Shown here: one piece after another, positions 1-9,219 of the stretch | Layout of the letters: each line of letters starts with the position of its first letter | How positions within the stretch are numbered: the first letter of the stretch is position 1 | Assembly: GCF_046546515.1 (NCBI RefSeq) | Contig: NZ_JBKHKJ010000008.1 | Coordinates: 101,523 to 165,522, forward strand | From: Parasediminibacterium sp046546515 | GTDB taxonomy: Bacteria > Bacteroidota > Bacteroidia > Chitinophagales > Chitinophagaceae | Length of the DNA stretch: 64,000 nt | Direction of reading: 5' to 3' | Program-made: the position numbers and the translations under genes | The notes under the pieces: model-generated | Seen by the model: only the letters and a program-made list of their open reading frames with translations | Told to the model about the DNA's origin: nothing | Databases searched by the model: none

Positions 1-326
1 AAAAAGCAAAAAACTTTTATACAACCTATATGGAGAGTAGAAAAAAATTGTTAATAAAACGATGTTCCCCTATCTTTGAATTATTAGAACTTATAAATAT
101 CGAAATACCGAACCTTAAAACTTTGCAGCAGCAAATAGCTTTTTTTAATAACGTCTCAATTGTTTTCAAACCGTTTACATACCACTGTTTTGTGAGCCAA
201 CTTCCTAGAAATTGGAAACTATAGTGAAGCTGAAAATGAGAAAAGTGTAGCTACCACTTACATAAAAAAAAGCCCCGGGAAGCCGAAAACGGATTAGAGT
301 AGGCAAAAAACTAAATTGTAAACAAA
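1..326. other. Leading intergenic stretch, no supported gene
   Basis: An AT-rich stretch precedes the first clear gene. A 64-codon open frame starts at 30, but its product has no signal peptide, recognisable domain or clear coding character, so I do not call it. I see no strong promoter or hairpin apart from a short GC-rich patch near 273-292. Confidence 0.5.
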
Positions 327-1229
327 ATGAAACGGATTACTATTTTCTCTATTGCCGCTTGGGCAATGATTATGATTGTTGGCACATCGTGTAAAAAAAG
401 CTCATCCGATGCTGCTCCTGCTGGCACAACGGATTCTACCACATACAAAGGAGCATCCAATTTGCCCAAGGCAGTATATAATTATTATGCAGGCACACAA
501 TATGACACTACCACGGGTACTAAAGCTACCGTGTATAATTACGACACCACTATTCAAACGTATAGCTACGACGCACAAGGCAGGCTGACCTCAGAAACGA
601 ATATTGATAAATCGTGGAGCAGGTCGGCGAGCAATATTTTTATTGACAGTTCATTAGAATCGTATATTATCCAATTTAGTTACAATGGAAGCTCAGTTTG
701 GCCAAGTTCGTCAACCAACACAAGCAACACAACAGGCGTAACAACAGTGAAAACGTACAGTTACAACAATCCCTTAGGCAAACTAACTGGCATTACAAGC
801 AATGGCTACACCGATACCATTATCTATTTGCCCAATGCCACAAGCAGCAATTATAGTTTTGTACATGGCAGCGACTCAGTTACTTATTCTAACAACAACT
901 ATGTAAAAAGCTCCTATACATATTATAATGGCAGTGCTGGCTACAGTTATAACCGTGCAAGTACTTATACATACACCAATTATGTTAGCCCTGTCTATAA
1001 TATCAAGGCATTATGGGTAAGCGATGGCTATCGCCCACAATCTTTCAACCTTACTGATACTGAAACCGATAACTCTGTTTTCAATAATATAATTAAGAAT
1101 GGCACAGTTAAGGGTACATATTCCTTCGATGGTAATGGCAGGGTGGTTACGGTAATAGAAAATATTAGTTATAAAAGCAATGGTATCGTTAGCGAAAAGG
1201 GCATTGGCATTTCGACTATAACGTATTAA
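327..1229 (+). CDS. Lipoprotein with YD-like motifs, function unknown
   Basis: This encodes a 300-residue exported protein. The N-terminus has a basic start, a hydrophobic stretch and a lipobox ending in Cys22 (GTSCKKSS), so it should be lipid-anchored, probably at the outer membrane. The mature part is rich in Ser, Thr, Tyr and Asn. It carries motifs such as YSYDAQGRLTSE near residues 75-90 and YSFDGNGRV near 268, which recall YD-type repeats and small Bacteroidota lipoproteins of unknown role. No catalytic motif is visible. A hairpin terminator follows the stop, so it looks monocistronic. The lipoprotein call is secure; the function is not known. Confidence 0.8.
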   Translation: MKRITIFSIAAWAMIMIVGTSCKKSSSDAAPAGTTDSTTYKGASNLPKAVYNYYAGTQYDTTTGTKATVYNYDTTIQTYSYDAQGRLTSETNIDKSWSRSASNIFIDSSLESYIIQFSYNGSSVWPSSSTNTSNTTGVTTVKTYSYNNPLGKLTGITSNGYTDTIIYLPNATSSNYSFVHGSDSVTYSNNNYVKSSYTYYNGSAGYSYNRASTYTYTNYVSPVYNIKALWVSDGYRPQSFNLTDTETDNSVFNNIIKNGTVKGTYSFDGNGRVVTVIENISYKSNGIVSEKGIGISTITY

Positions 1230-1281
1230 AAGATATTTAGGGTAATGTGGAAGAATTAGCTAATTATACTGTTTCAGTTTA

Positions 1282-1317
1282 AAAGAAGGGTATTCTCAAT
1301 TGGGGATGCCCTTCTTT
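1282..1317 (+). terminator. Rho-independent terminator after the lipoprotein gene
   Basis: AAAGAAGGG pairs with CCCTTCTTT around a loop of about 12 nt, and the stem extends by a G-U pair and two A-T pairs. It lies about 50 bp past the lipoprotein stop and 13 bp from the stop of the convergent ModE-like gene, so it could serve both strands. Confidence 0.65.
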
Positions 1318-1329
1318 AGTATAATAAGC

Positions 1330-1659
1330 CTATATCGTTAAATCCTGCGATTGCAAAAAAAGATGGAATGCCTGATTATATTGTTTAAAAAGGGTTATTG
1401 CCTTCAGGCCCTTATCGGATAGCAGGGTAGTGCCCCCATTTTTTCCACCACGCTGCATCAATACCAATGGGGCAGAGGTAGCTTCGTTCATTTCTTTTAT
1501 CATGTTCCATGCTTGCTGGTAACTCATTTTCATGGCTAATGCGGCTTGCCTTAGCGAGCCTGTTTCTTGTATTTTTTCCAATAATTCTATCCGCCCATTG
1601 CCAAGGAATGAGCCTTTTTCCGTGTCTATCCATACCCTTCCATTTGGTATAAGCTGCAT
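1330..1659 (-). CDS. ModE N-terminal-type winged-helix regulator
   Basis: This 109-residue protein matches the DNA-binding half of ModE-type molybdate regulators. GSFLGNGRIELLEKIQETG is followed by SLRQAALAMKMSYQQAW, the helix-turn-helix, and then by the wing around GGKNGGTTLLSDKG. It stops after the winged helix and has no molybdate-binding TOBE domains, so it is the short single-domain form. Such proteins usually regulate molybdate uptake or molybdenum-enzyme genes. No modABC genes lie beside it, but the window also holds a molybdenum nitrate reductase and mobA about 36-42 kb away. A regulatory link to those is inference only. Confidence 0.8.
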   Translation of the reverse strand: MQLIPNGRVWIDTEKGSFLGNGRIELLEKIQETGSLRQAALAMKMSYQQAWNMIKEMNEATSAPLVLMQRGGKNGGTTLLSDKGLKAITLFKQYNQAFHLFLQSQDLTI

Positions 1660-2107
1660 AGTTGCTTTTTTGGGTAAAATTACCTTACTTTATTATATAG
1701 CTGCCATCAAACAGTAAATGATGGGTTTGGCGAAATTGAGTATTTGTTTCAAGATAATTTCCCCATTTACGCACAGATAAAATCTAAGTAATTATCCTTG
1801 TGGATACATTAAAAACCCGCTTCCTCTCTCGAGCAGACCTCCATGCCTGTTCGTATGCGTTATCTTGATATGAAAAATAAAGGGAGGCATTGCTAAAATA
1901 AAGAACTTGAATGCACAATATGAAGCTATGACTTAGCGTATTCTAAAATATCTTTAAATTAAAACAAGCCAAAACTACTTTTTTTTCAAAAATTGGCATC
2001 CCTAGCTACCATTTTTGCTATATCCTAAAAATCAGCCTGCACTTACAACTAAATAATGGCATATCCCACCCCGATACTTACATTTGCACGATTTTTATTT
2101 TTATACT
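1660..2107. promoter_or_regulatory. Divergent intergenic region with carB promoter
   Basis: This 448-bp gap separates the divergent ModE-like gene and carB. TACATTTG at 2079-2086 fits the Bacteroidota -7 element (TAnnTTTG) and lies 21 bp before the carB ATG. A matching -33 element is not obvious. I see nothing else in the gap. Confidence 0.45.
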
Positions 2108-3754
2108 ATGCCTAAAGACAGTTCAATAAAATCGGTTCTTATCATTGGTTCTGGGCCAATAATCATTGGTCAGGCCTGCGAGTTTGATTATTCCGGCACA
2201 CAAGCCGCCCGTAGCTTGAGGGAAGAAGGGATAAAAGTGATATTGATTAATAGCAACCCTGCTACTATCATGACCGACCCAATGATGGCCGACCGTGTGT
2301 ACTTGCTGCCGCTGAACACAGAAAGCATTGAGCAGATTTTGCAGGAAAACCAAATAGATGCCGTGCTGCCTACCATGGGTGGGCAAACAGCCTTGAACCT
2401 GTGCAAGGAAGCCGACGAGCAAGGTATCTGGGAAAAATACAATTGCCGGATGATTGGCGTGGACGTGGCAGCCATAGACACGGCAGAAGACAGGGAGCAG
2501 TTCCGCCAGTTGATGGTGAAAATTGGCATTGCCGTGGCACCAAGCCATGTAGCCAATAGCTTTTTAGAAGGGAAGGAGTTTGCGCAAAAAATAGGCTTCC
2601 CATTGGTAATCCGCCCCTCTTTTACCCTCGGCGGAACAGGTGGCGGCTTTGTGCACAACAAAGACGAACTGGATGCAGCCCTAGAGCGTGGTCTAAAAGC
2701 TAGCCCCATACACGAAGTGCTGGTAGAAAAAGCAGTACTGGGCTGGAAAGAATATGAATTGGAGCTATTGAGGGATAAAAACGACAATGTGGTGATTATC
2801 TGCACCGTTGAAAACCTAGACCCCATGGGCGTTCATACAGGTGATAGCATCACCGTGGCACCTGCCATGACACTTAGCGATACCGCATTCCAAGACATGC
2901 GGAACAAAGCCATGCTGATGATGCGCAGCATTGGCAATTTCCATGGGGGTTGCAATGTGCAGTTTGCCCTTAACCCTGCAACGGAAGAATTGATAGCCGT
3001 GGAAATAAACCCCCGTGTTAGCCGTTCTTCTGCATTGGCTAGTAAAGCCACTGGCTACCCTATTGCAAAAATAGCTGCCAAGCTGGCTATTGGCTATGCG
3101 TTGGACGAATTGAAAAACCAGATTACACAAACAACATCGGCCTATTTTGAGCCTGCGCTGGATTATGTAATTGTAAAAATACCCCGCTGGAACTTTGATA
3201 AGTTCAAAGGGGCAAACGATACCCTTGGCCTTCAAATGAAAAGCGTAGGGGAGGTAATGGCCATTGGCCGCAGCTTTACCGAAGCCTTGCAAAAAGCCTG
3301 TGTAAGCCTTGAAAACGATGCCATTGGGCTTGGTTATTATGGCAAAAGCATGATGAAAAGCGAGGAAATAGTTGAGTATATCAAAACGCCGAAGTGGGAC
3401 AGGATTTTCAGGATCAAAGATGCCTTGATGCAAGGATCCACTATTAAAAGCATAGCTCAGGCAACAGGTATAGACCGTTGGTTTCTATACCAGATACAAA
3501 AAATATGCGTGATAGAAAAAGACATTGCCCAATACCGCTTGGATACTTTGCCCAACGACTTGTTGAAAGAAGCCAAGAAAAACGGCTTTAGCGACGAGCA
3601 GATTGCCAAGATATTGCAAGGCAACTATACCGATGAGCAGGTATATGAAAAACGCAAGAGCTTGGGCATTACCCGTGTATATAAAATGGTGGACACATGT
3701 AGTGCCGAGTTTGAAGCAAAAACACCTTACTTCTATAGCACTTTTGAGAATTAA
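2108..3754 (+). CDS. carB: Carbamoyl-phosphate synthase large subunit, N-terminal half only
   Basis: CarB makes carbamoyl phosphate for pyrimidine and arginine synthesis. This 548-residue product holds only the carboxyphosphate domain and the oligomerisation domain. GSGPIIIGQACEFDYSG is near residues 14-30, the ATP-grasp motif FTLGGTGGGF near 172, and the metal-binding EINPRVSRSS near 300. The frame ends at PYFYSTFEN, exactly where full-length CarB (about 940-1070 residues) crosses into the carbamoyl-phosphate domain. No second half is found on either strand of the window. I chose the ATG at 2108, because an upstream TTG gives eight non-homologous residues. It is either a natural split gene, as in some archaea, or a truncated copy. 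Confidence 0.85.
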   Translation: MPKDSSIKSVLIIGSGPIIIGQACEFDYSGTQAARSLREEGIKVILINSNPATIMTDPMMADRVYLLPLNTESIEQILQENQIDAVLPTMGGQTALNLCKEADEQGIWEKYNCRMIGVDVAAIDTAEDREQFRQLMVKIGIAVAPSHVANSFLEGKEFAQKIGFPLVIRPSFTLGGTGGGFVHNKDELDAALERGLKASPIHEVLVEKAVLGWKEYELELLRDKNDNVVIICTVENLDPMGVHTGDSITVAPAMTLSDTAFQDMRNKAMLMMRSIGNFHGGCNVQFALNPATEELIAVEINPRVSRSSALASKATGYPIAKIAAKLAIGYALDELKNQITQTTSAYFEPALDYVIVKIPRWNFDKFKGANDTLGLQMKSVGEVMAIGRSFTEALQKACVSLENDAIGLGYYGKSMMKSEEIVEYIKTPKWDRIFRIKDALMQGSTIKSIAQATGIDRWFLYQIQKICVIEKDIAQYRLDTLPNDLLKEAKKNGFSDEQIAKILQGNYTDEQVYEKRKSLGITRVYKMVDTCSAEFEAKTPYFYSTFEN

Positions 3755-4055
3755 GGTTAATATTACTACTCAGGTATTATTTTGCCACAAAGGGATGAAG
3801 GAAAAAGATGAAGATACTACTAGGGGGTGAAAAATATCTGATTCGAAGCAAGATTTCGGGTATGCATTCAGTAACCATAGCCTGTCGGATGCGCTGGGTG
3901 CATTTCAAATCTTCGCTTTTTATGGGCTTTTTTTTGAAGAGGCTTTACTATTTGATTGTGAAAGCCCCACCCTAAATCCCGACCTCACCCGAACCCTCTC
4001 CAAAGGGAGAGTAGGGCAAGAACAAGGGAAAGCGAGCAAGAACAAAGGAGGGGAA
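3755..4055. other. Intergenic spacer downstream of the carB half-gene
   Basis: No open frame resembling the missing CarB C-terminal half is visible here. The stretch contains CTCTCCAAAGGGAGAG at about 3998-4013, one of the short palindromic repeats scattered through this genome's intergenic DNA. Confidence 0.5.
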
Positions 4056-4465
4056 TGCGAAGGCTTAAGCGAATACTTCAACTGGGTTATTTTTTGTTTT
4101 TCGGTGGTTTATTTTTTTTGCTATTTCCCTTTTTTGCCTTTAACTCATTGATATTCAGTTGTTTATTTTTTTTTTGGCCTCATTTTTTATTATAATTTAA
4201 GTGAATTTTATGATAATTTGTTGATAATGGAATGATAGTTTTATTATAGTAGAATGATAATTTATTGATAAGAAACCTATAAGATTTTGATGGTGGATTA
4301 TCATTTTCCCAAGACAACTAATATCCGATGCAGGAGGCAAGGCCAAGATGCCCCTAGTTGCTCCTTTAATGTAAAAGTCGGATACATAAGTATATAGCCC
4401 AAAATAAAAATCCTATATGGGGGAAATATGCCCCCATGAGCATCCCAAAATTCCCCCATATAGGA
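4056..4465 (+). repeat. Phased-array repeat, copy A (core, 11-bp array, 55-bp palindrome)
   Basis: This is a non-coding module of about 410 bp whose reverse complement recurs at 48666-49070. It begins with a T-rich tract and the core TAACTCATTGATAT (4141-4154). TGATA then occurs at 4211, 4222, 4233, 4255, 4266 and, as TGATG, at 4288, all on an 11-bp grid with degenerate units at 4244 and 4277. It ends in the 55-bp palindrome at 4411-4465. Open frames crossing it are not convincing. Copies B and C are listed separately, and the function is unknown. Confidence 0.8.
4411..4465 (+). repeat. 55-bp palindrome, copy 1
   Basis: The outer arms TCCTATATGGGGG and CCCCCATATAGGA are perfectly complementary. 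The interior has a second TGCCCCCATGAGCATCCC block that can pair alternatively, giving a branched fold. Its reverse complement is nearly identical to 48666-48720, and 63585-63639 is a third copy. Confidence 0.85.
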
Positions 4466-4776
4466 TGCTTGCTGGCAGCAAACAGCAGGGATTGACTTAT
4501 TACAGGAATAAATATTTCGTACTTCTGCCAAATTGAAAACAACAAAAAAGCGAAATTTTGAAATGCACCCGATGCGCTTGCAACAAGCCGCCTGAATATT
4601 CCATTCTTGTTTATGCTGCTTTTGTATTCTATTTTGCCGCATTTTGCCACATGGGCTTCGTCTTTGACAACAAACTCAATGCCTATCGGCATACTTGCAC
4701 CCCGCTATGGTAAAGCGTAGTCGCGAAATTAATACCTTTCACTCAACGGTTATTTGAAAGGAACATCAAGTAAATA
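4466..4776. other. Spacer between repeat and GH16 terminator
   Basis: No supported gene. Short overlapping frames on the minus strand lie across this stretch and the repeat, and none has a recognisable domain or start context. Confidence 0.45.
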
Positions 4777-4818
4777 AAAACAAGCCATCCCAAAATATAC
4801 TTCTGGAATGGCTGTTTT
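4777..4818 (-). terminator. Terminator for the large GH16 gene
   Basis: AAAACAAGCCATCC pairs with GGAATGGCTGTTTT over a short loop. Flanking A and T runs give a U tract on the minus strand. It lies about 45 bp past the stop of the minus-strand GH16 gene. Confidence 0.65.
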
Positions 4819-4863
4819 ATTGTTAAAGGGAATAAGGCCGTATGTATAATATCCGTCCATAAA

Positions 4864-7800
4864 TTATTGAACAAGCACTTTTACAGGACTATAACCTTTT
4901 ACTCGCAGCAAATACACACCCGCTGCTGGCTTTGTAAACAAGGTGATAGGGAGTATGCTGCCTTGTGCTGAGAAACTGCCTGTAAATAGCATTTTGCCAG
5001 TTATGGTTTCCAATTGGATGTCCTGCATACCCGTAGTAGGTTTGCCTAAATTGATAATGAACTTAGTGCCAGTCAATGGGTTGGGGTAAACGGTAATGCC
5101 TTCCTTTTTTAAGAAAGTATTTACCAGTTGAATACTTAAATAAACCTTTTTGCCGTCTTTGTCGGTTTGTATCAAACGGTAATAGTTGGTGCCGTCTGTG
5201 GGGTATGTGTCTAAAACCTTATAGCTGCTGCCAGTGGCCAAATTACTTGCCAAAACGGTAGCCATTGGGGTAAATATGCTACCGTCAGTACTTTTTTCTA
5301 CCGTAAAGTAGCTGTTGTTTTGTTCTGTGGCAGTTGCCCAAGTAATGGCTACATTACCATCTGACAATAAGCGGGCGGCATAGTTGGACAATATAACCGG
5401 TAGCGTGGTACAAGCCGTTCCTGCGGTGAAACTATGTGGCGTGGCACTAGAATTGCGTTCGCCACCAGCAGGCACATTATAGGTAAAGTAAACGCTTACA
5501 GGCGTGCCGTTTGCAATAGCCTGGGTAAAAACAAAGTCTTGCCCCACTTTTGTCATGGCATAACCGGGGTAGCCCCCACTAAGTCCCTGCCTTATATAAA
5601 TAAGTGCATACGTACAGCCAGCAATAGGGGTAAGGGGATGGAAAACAAACTTCACAATACCATTACTGCTCTCGGCACGGTAGTTGTAATCGCCATTGGC
5701 GATGGTGCCACAAAAGCCCATGCTGTTATCAATACCCACCACAATATTTACCAATGCTGAAAATGTGGAAAGGGCGATATTGTTTGTTGCTTTAGCCGAT
5801 AAGGTATAATTGCCCGCTGGCACGTTTGTCCAGTTGAATGTATAAGGGCTACTGGTGTCTGTTCCCAAAAGGGTAGCACCATTAAAAAAATCTACTTTGC
5901 TGATGCTGCCATTTACATTGGTATCGGTGGCGTTTACAGTAATTTCTATAGTGGCAGGTTCAGTAAAACTGGCATTGTTGAGCGGAGATACAATAGATAC
6001 TATTGGGGCTGCTGCTGTAATGCCAGTGCAGTTCGTGCCTACTGTATAGCTATGCGGGTTGGCACTTGAATTATTTTCACCCCCTGCTGGTACATTGTAG
6101 GTGAAATAGAAACTGATGGGTGTGCCTGCGGTAATGGTTTTTGTGTAAATGAAATCTGTGCCTACTGCGGAAGTATTATATCCGGCATAACCTCCGGTTA
6201 AACCTACCCGTATATAAATAAGGGCGTATTTACAGCCAGCTATAGGGGCAAGTGGGTGGAAGGTAAACGTTACAATGCCATTGTTGGTTTCGGCTTTGTA
6301 TTCGTAATCTTTACTAAAGGCGGTGCCGCAATAGCCATCTGTATTTGGTGCATTTACTACAATGTTTACAGGTATGGAAGTGGTTGTCAACCCAATGCTA
6401 TTAGTAGCTTTTGCAGATAGGGCATATTTGCCTGCGGCAGCCCCTGTCCATGTGAAAGTGTATGGGCTAGATGTATCAATAGCTAATAGGGTACTGTCTT
6501 TGTAAAAAGATACTTGGGTAATGGTATTGCTCATATCACTAGCATCGGCATTGATGGTAATACTTGCAGGAGCGGTAAAACTTGCTGCCTCTAACGGGGA
6601 AGTGATAGAAACAGTTGGCGCACCAGCCACACATACGCTTCCCGCAAGGTAAGTATGAGGGGTGGCACTGGAATTTCTTTCCCCACCAGATGGCACATTA
6701 TAGGTAAAGTAAAAACTGGTTGCCGTGCCTTTGGCAATAGGGGTGCTATAGGTAAAATCTGTTCCATCGGCAGTCATATTATAGCCTGCATAGTTACCTT
6801 TTGTTTTTAAATAAAGGATTGAAGAACTACAGCCTTTAATGGTTGCCAAAGGGTGAAAAATGTAATAAACAGTTCCTGCATTGGTATAAACCGAATAGCT
6901 GTAATCGCCATTGGTTACTGTGCCTGTGCACGCTACGGGTGCAACAGAAATAGCGACAGGGGCTGAAGTGGTGGTGTTGCCATCATTATCCGTAGCAACG
7001 GCGATAATGGTATATTTCCCAAGCGGCACATTGTTCCAAGTATAACTATAAGGGCTGCTGGTATCGCTGGCTAGCAGGGTGCTGCCATTGTAGAAATCTA
7101 CTTTGGTTATGCTGCCATTTGCATCTGCTGCATTGGCGGAAATGGCTATGCTGGCAGGAGGCGTAAAACTGCTATTATTAAGTGGCGATGTAATGCTAAC
7201 AGTAGGCTTTATTGGGTTTGATACCTTAATGGTAACGGGGCTGGATATAGTTGTGGCGCCTTCGTTATCCGTAGCTTTTGCCGTAATTTTATAAGTGCCT
7301 GCTACTGCTCCTGTCCATGTAAATGTATAAGGGTTGGCAAAGGTGGTAACCAGTAAGTTGGAATCAGCATAAAATGCTACTTTGTAAATGCTGCCATCTG
7401 TATCGCTTGCTGCGACAGTAATGCTAATGCTAGCAGGCGTAAGATAGCTCGCATTGTTTGCAGGGGTGCTAATAGTTATAACCGGAGGCTTATTGGCAGG
7501 TGAAGAAACAAATACAATAGTAGGGGATGAATTTACAACCGCACCCAAACTGTCTGTTGCTATAACGGTTAATGTATCTGCACCTAATGTGGGGTTTATC
7601 CATTTAAACCCGTAAGGCGAAGTACTATCTGTACCTAGAAGGGTAGTGCCATTGTAAAAATCAACCTTGCGGATAGCCCCTTTGGCTTCGATAGCCGTAG
7701 CATTGATGGCAATGGTATCAGTAGTGCTGAATATAGCATTGTTGGCAGGTGATATAATATGCACATCTGCCACTGGAAACGGGGAGATGCCACCTGAAAA

Positions 7801-9219
7801 ATAGATATTGTCCATGTAGAAATCAGCATCACCCACAGCAGGGTCACCAGCAAACATAAATGCCCCTTTGATGGACATAAGGTCAAGGTTCATACCCGCA
7901 AGTGAGTTGTTAAAATCGGCTATTGGTATCGTTACTTGGTGCCAATTGCCGTCCCTTATCAACCCATATTTTTCTATACCACTTGCAAAATTCATCCATG
8001 TTTGCCCAAAAGCACTAGTAATACCTACTTTAAACTGGCCTTTATAACTGGATTTGAAATTGAATTTTAAAGAGCCGGTGGCAAAGTTCTGTATGTTCAC
8101 ATACCTGTTTACAACACCGAGGCCAAACCAATTGTTAGCTGCTGCATGAACAGCTAGCACATTGCTGCCTTCAAAAGGTACAGCCCCTGCAATATCAGTA
8201 AGGTTGTTCCAGTAATTCAGCGTAGCATCTTTCCCAAACACAATTGAATCGGCAACAGCAGTGGTTTCCGTAAAAATGCCAAAATTGCCCGAAACTGCAT
8301 GATTGGTGCCAAAGGATATCTCATCCGTTGGGTTTTGGTACAGCTTTATATAGTCAACATACATCTGTGCAGGCAGGGTGGCTGTTATGCCATTCGTGGC
8401 AAATATGCCTGTGTAAGCACCCCCTACAGCCAGGTTCAACAACAGGAAATGCGGGTTGCGGAATGCCCCCCTGTTTGTGGTAGTAAGGCTATTGATTGCA
8501 AAGTTGAAATACAAAGTATTGTCTATATACATGGCTATTTTGGTACTGTCCCATACCATTTTATACACATGGTAATCGCTTGATAAATCACTTGGGCTGT
8601 CATAGGTAGAAACGGTATCTCCTTGTGCACCTCCATTGTTCCAGTGCGTGGCACCACTTACCCTATTGTTTGCCAGATTAGCTGCGAGTGCAGCCTGTGC
8701 CCCCATTTCAAGTATATCTATCTCCCCAATATTAGGCCAGACATCACCTACAGTGCCCAATGTCCACAAAGCAGGCCATAGGCCATTTTTAATGTTGGGG
8801 ACTTTTATCCTAGCTTCTAGTGTGCCGTATTTAAAATGCACACGCCCTTCGGTTTTTATACGGCCAGAGGTAAAGGCACTATTGCTAAAAGTTTCCTTGC
8901 GGGCTTCTATTATTAGGTTGCCATTTTCTATTCGTACATTCTCTGATCTGCTGGTATAATATTCCAGTTCAGAATTTCCCCAGCCACAGAGGGAGCGGTC
9001 ACAACCATCGCCAAAGTCGTAAGTCCAGTAGTTTGGGTTTAGGCTAGCCGAATCAAAATTATCTTGCCAAACCAGTTGTTGGGCATTTGCCCTGCTAACA
9101 GATAAGGATAGCAATAAGCACAATACACCCATTGCATACAGCAATGCCTTGCGGGTAATGGCTTGTGGTAAAAAGAGAAATTGTTTCATAGAGGAAGCAT
9201 TTTTAATGAAAGTGAACAT
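4864..9219 (-). CDS. Secreted multidomain GH16 beta-glucanase with T9SS sorting domain
   Basis: This is a secreted endo-beta-glucanase of about 1450 residues, probably laminarinase-like. A signal peptide ending near SRANA is followed by a GH16 domain with the catalytic signature GEIDILEM near residue 165. A jelly-roll-like region (to about 490) and three bacterial Ig-like repeats (PVITISTPANNASYL type) come next. Then about 100-residue modules with FHPL, GGY and YFTYNVP motifs occur three times, near 760-860, 960-1060 and 1165-1270, separated by more Ig repeats. The end, from VYPNPL onward, is a type IX secretion sorting domain. ATG codons at 9219 and 9189 are both plausible; an upstream TTG is less likely. 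It lies divergent from the regulator of the locus. Confidence 0.88.
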   Translation of the reverse strand: MFTFIKNASSMKQFLFLPQAITRKALLYAMGVLCLLLSLSVSRANAQQLVWQDNFDSASLNPNYWTYDFGDGCDRSLCGWGNSELEYYTSRSENVRIENGNLIIEARKETFSNSAFTSGRIKTEGRVHFKYGTLEARIKVPNIKNGLWPALWTLGTVGDVWPNIGEIDILEMGAQAALAANLANNRVSGATHWNNGGAQGDTVSTYDSPSDLSSDYHVYKMVWDSTKIAMYIDNTLYFNFAINSLTTTNRGAFRNPHFLLLNLAVGGAYTGIFATNGITATLPAQMYVDYIKLYQNPTDEISFGTNHAVSGNFGIFTETTAVADSIVFGKDATLNYWNNLTDIAGAVPFEGSNVLAVHAAANNWFGLGVVNRYVNIQNFATGSLKFNFKSSYKGQFKVGITSAFGQTWMNFASGIEKYGLIRDGNWHQVTIPIADFNNSLAGMNLDLMSIKGAFMFAGDPAVGDADFYMDNIYFSGGISPFPVADVHIISPANNAIFSTTDTIAINATAIEAKGAIRKVDFYNGTTLLGTDSTSPYGFKWINPTLGADTLTVIATDSLGAVVNSSPTIVFVSSPANKPPVITISTPANNASYLTPASISITVAASDTDGSIYKVAFYADSNLLVTTFANPYTFTWTGAVAGTYKITAKATDNEGATTISSPVTIKVSNPIKPTVSITSPLNNSSFTPPASIAISANAADANGSITKVDFYNGSTLLASDTSSPYSYTWNNVPLGKYTIIAVATDNDGNTTTSAPVAISVAPVACTGTVTNGDYSYSVYTNAGTVYYIFHPLATIKGCSSSILYLKTKGNYAGYNMTADGTDFTYSTPIAKGTATSFYFTYNVPSGGERNSSATPHTYLAGSVCVAGAPTVSITSPLEAASFTAPASITINADASDMSNTITQVSFYKDSTLLAIDTSSPYTFTWTGAAAGKYALSAKATNSIGLTTTSIPVNIVVNAPNTDGYCGTAFSKDYEYKAETNNGIVTFTFHPLAPIAGCKYALIYIRVGLTGGYAGYNTSAVGTDFIYTKTITAGTPISFYFTYNVPAGGENNSSANPHSYTVGTNCTGITAAAPIVSIVSPLNNASFTEPATIEITVNATDTNVNGSISKVDFFNGATLLGTDTSSPYTFNWTNVPAGNYTLSAKATNNIALSTFSALVNIVVGIDNSMGFCGTIANGDYNYRAESSNGIVKFVFHPLTPIAGCTYALIYIRQGLSGGYPGYAMTKVGQDFVFTQAIANGTPVSVYFTYNVPAGGERNSSATPHSFTAGTACTTLPVILSNYAARLLSDGNVAITWATATEQNNSYFTVEKSTDGSIFTPMATVLASNLATGSSYKVLDTYPTDGTNYYRLIQTDKDGKKVYLSIQLVNTFLKKEGITVYPNPLTGTKFIINLGKPTTGMQDIQLETITGKMLFTGSFSAQGSILPITLFTKPAAGVYLLRVKGYSPVKVLVQ

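Noticed and set aside
30..224. 64-codon open frame before the first lipoprotein gene
   Set aside because: It has no domain, signal peptide or credible start context, and AT-rich DNA gives such frames by chance.
2123..3433. Long open frames antisense to carB
   Set aside because: carB has clear motifs throughout; the antisense frames are shadows of its codon use.
4301..4692. Two overlapping minus-strand frames of about 110 codons
   Set aside because: They run through the palindrome and array repeat and show no protein family features.
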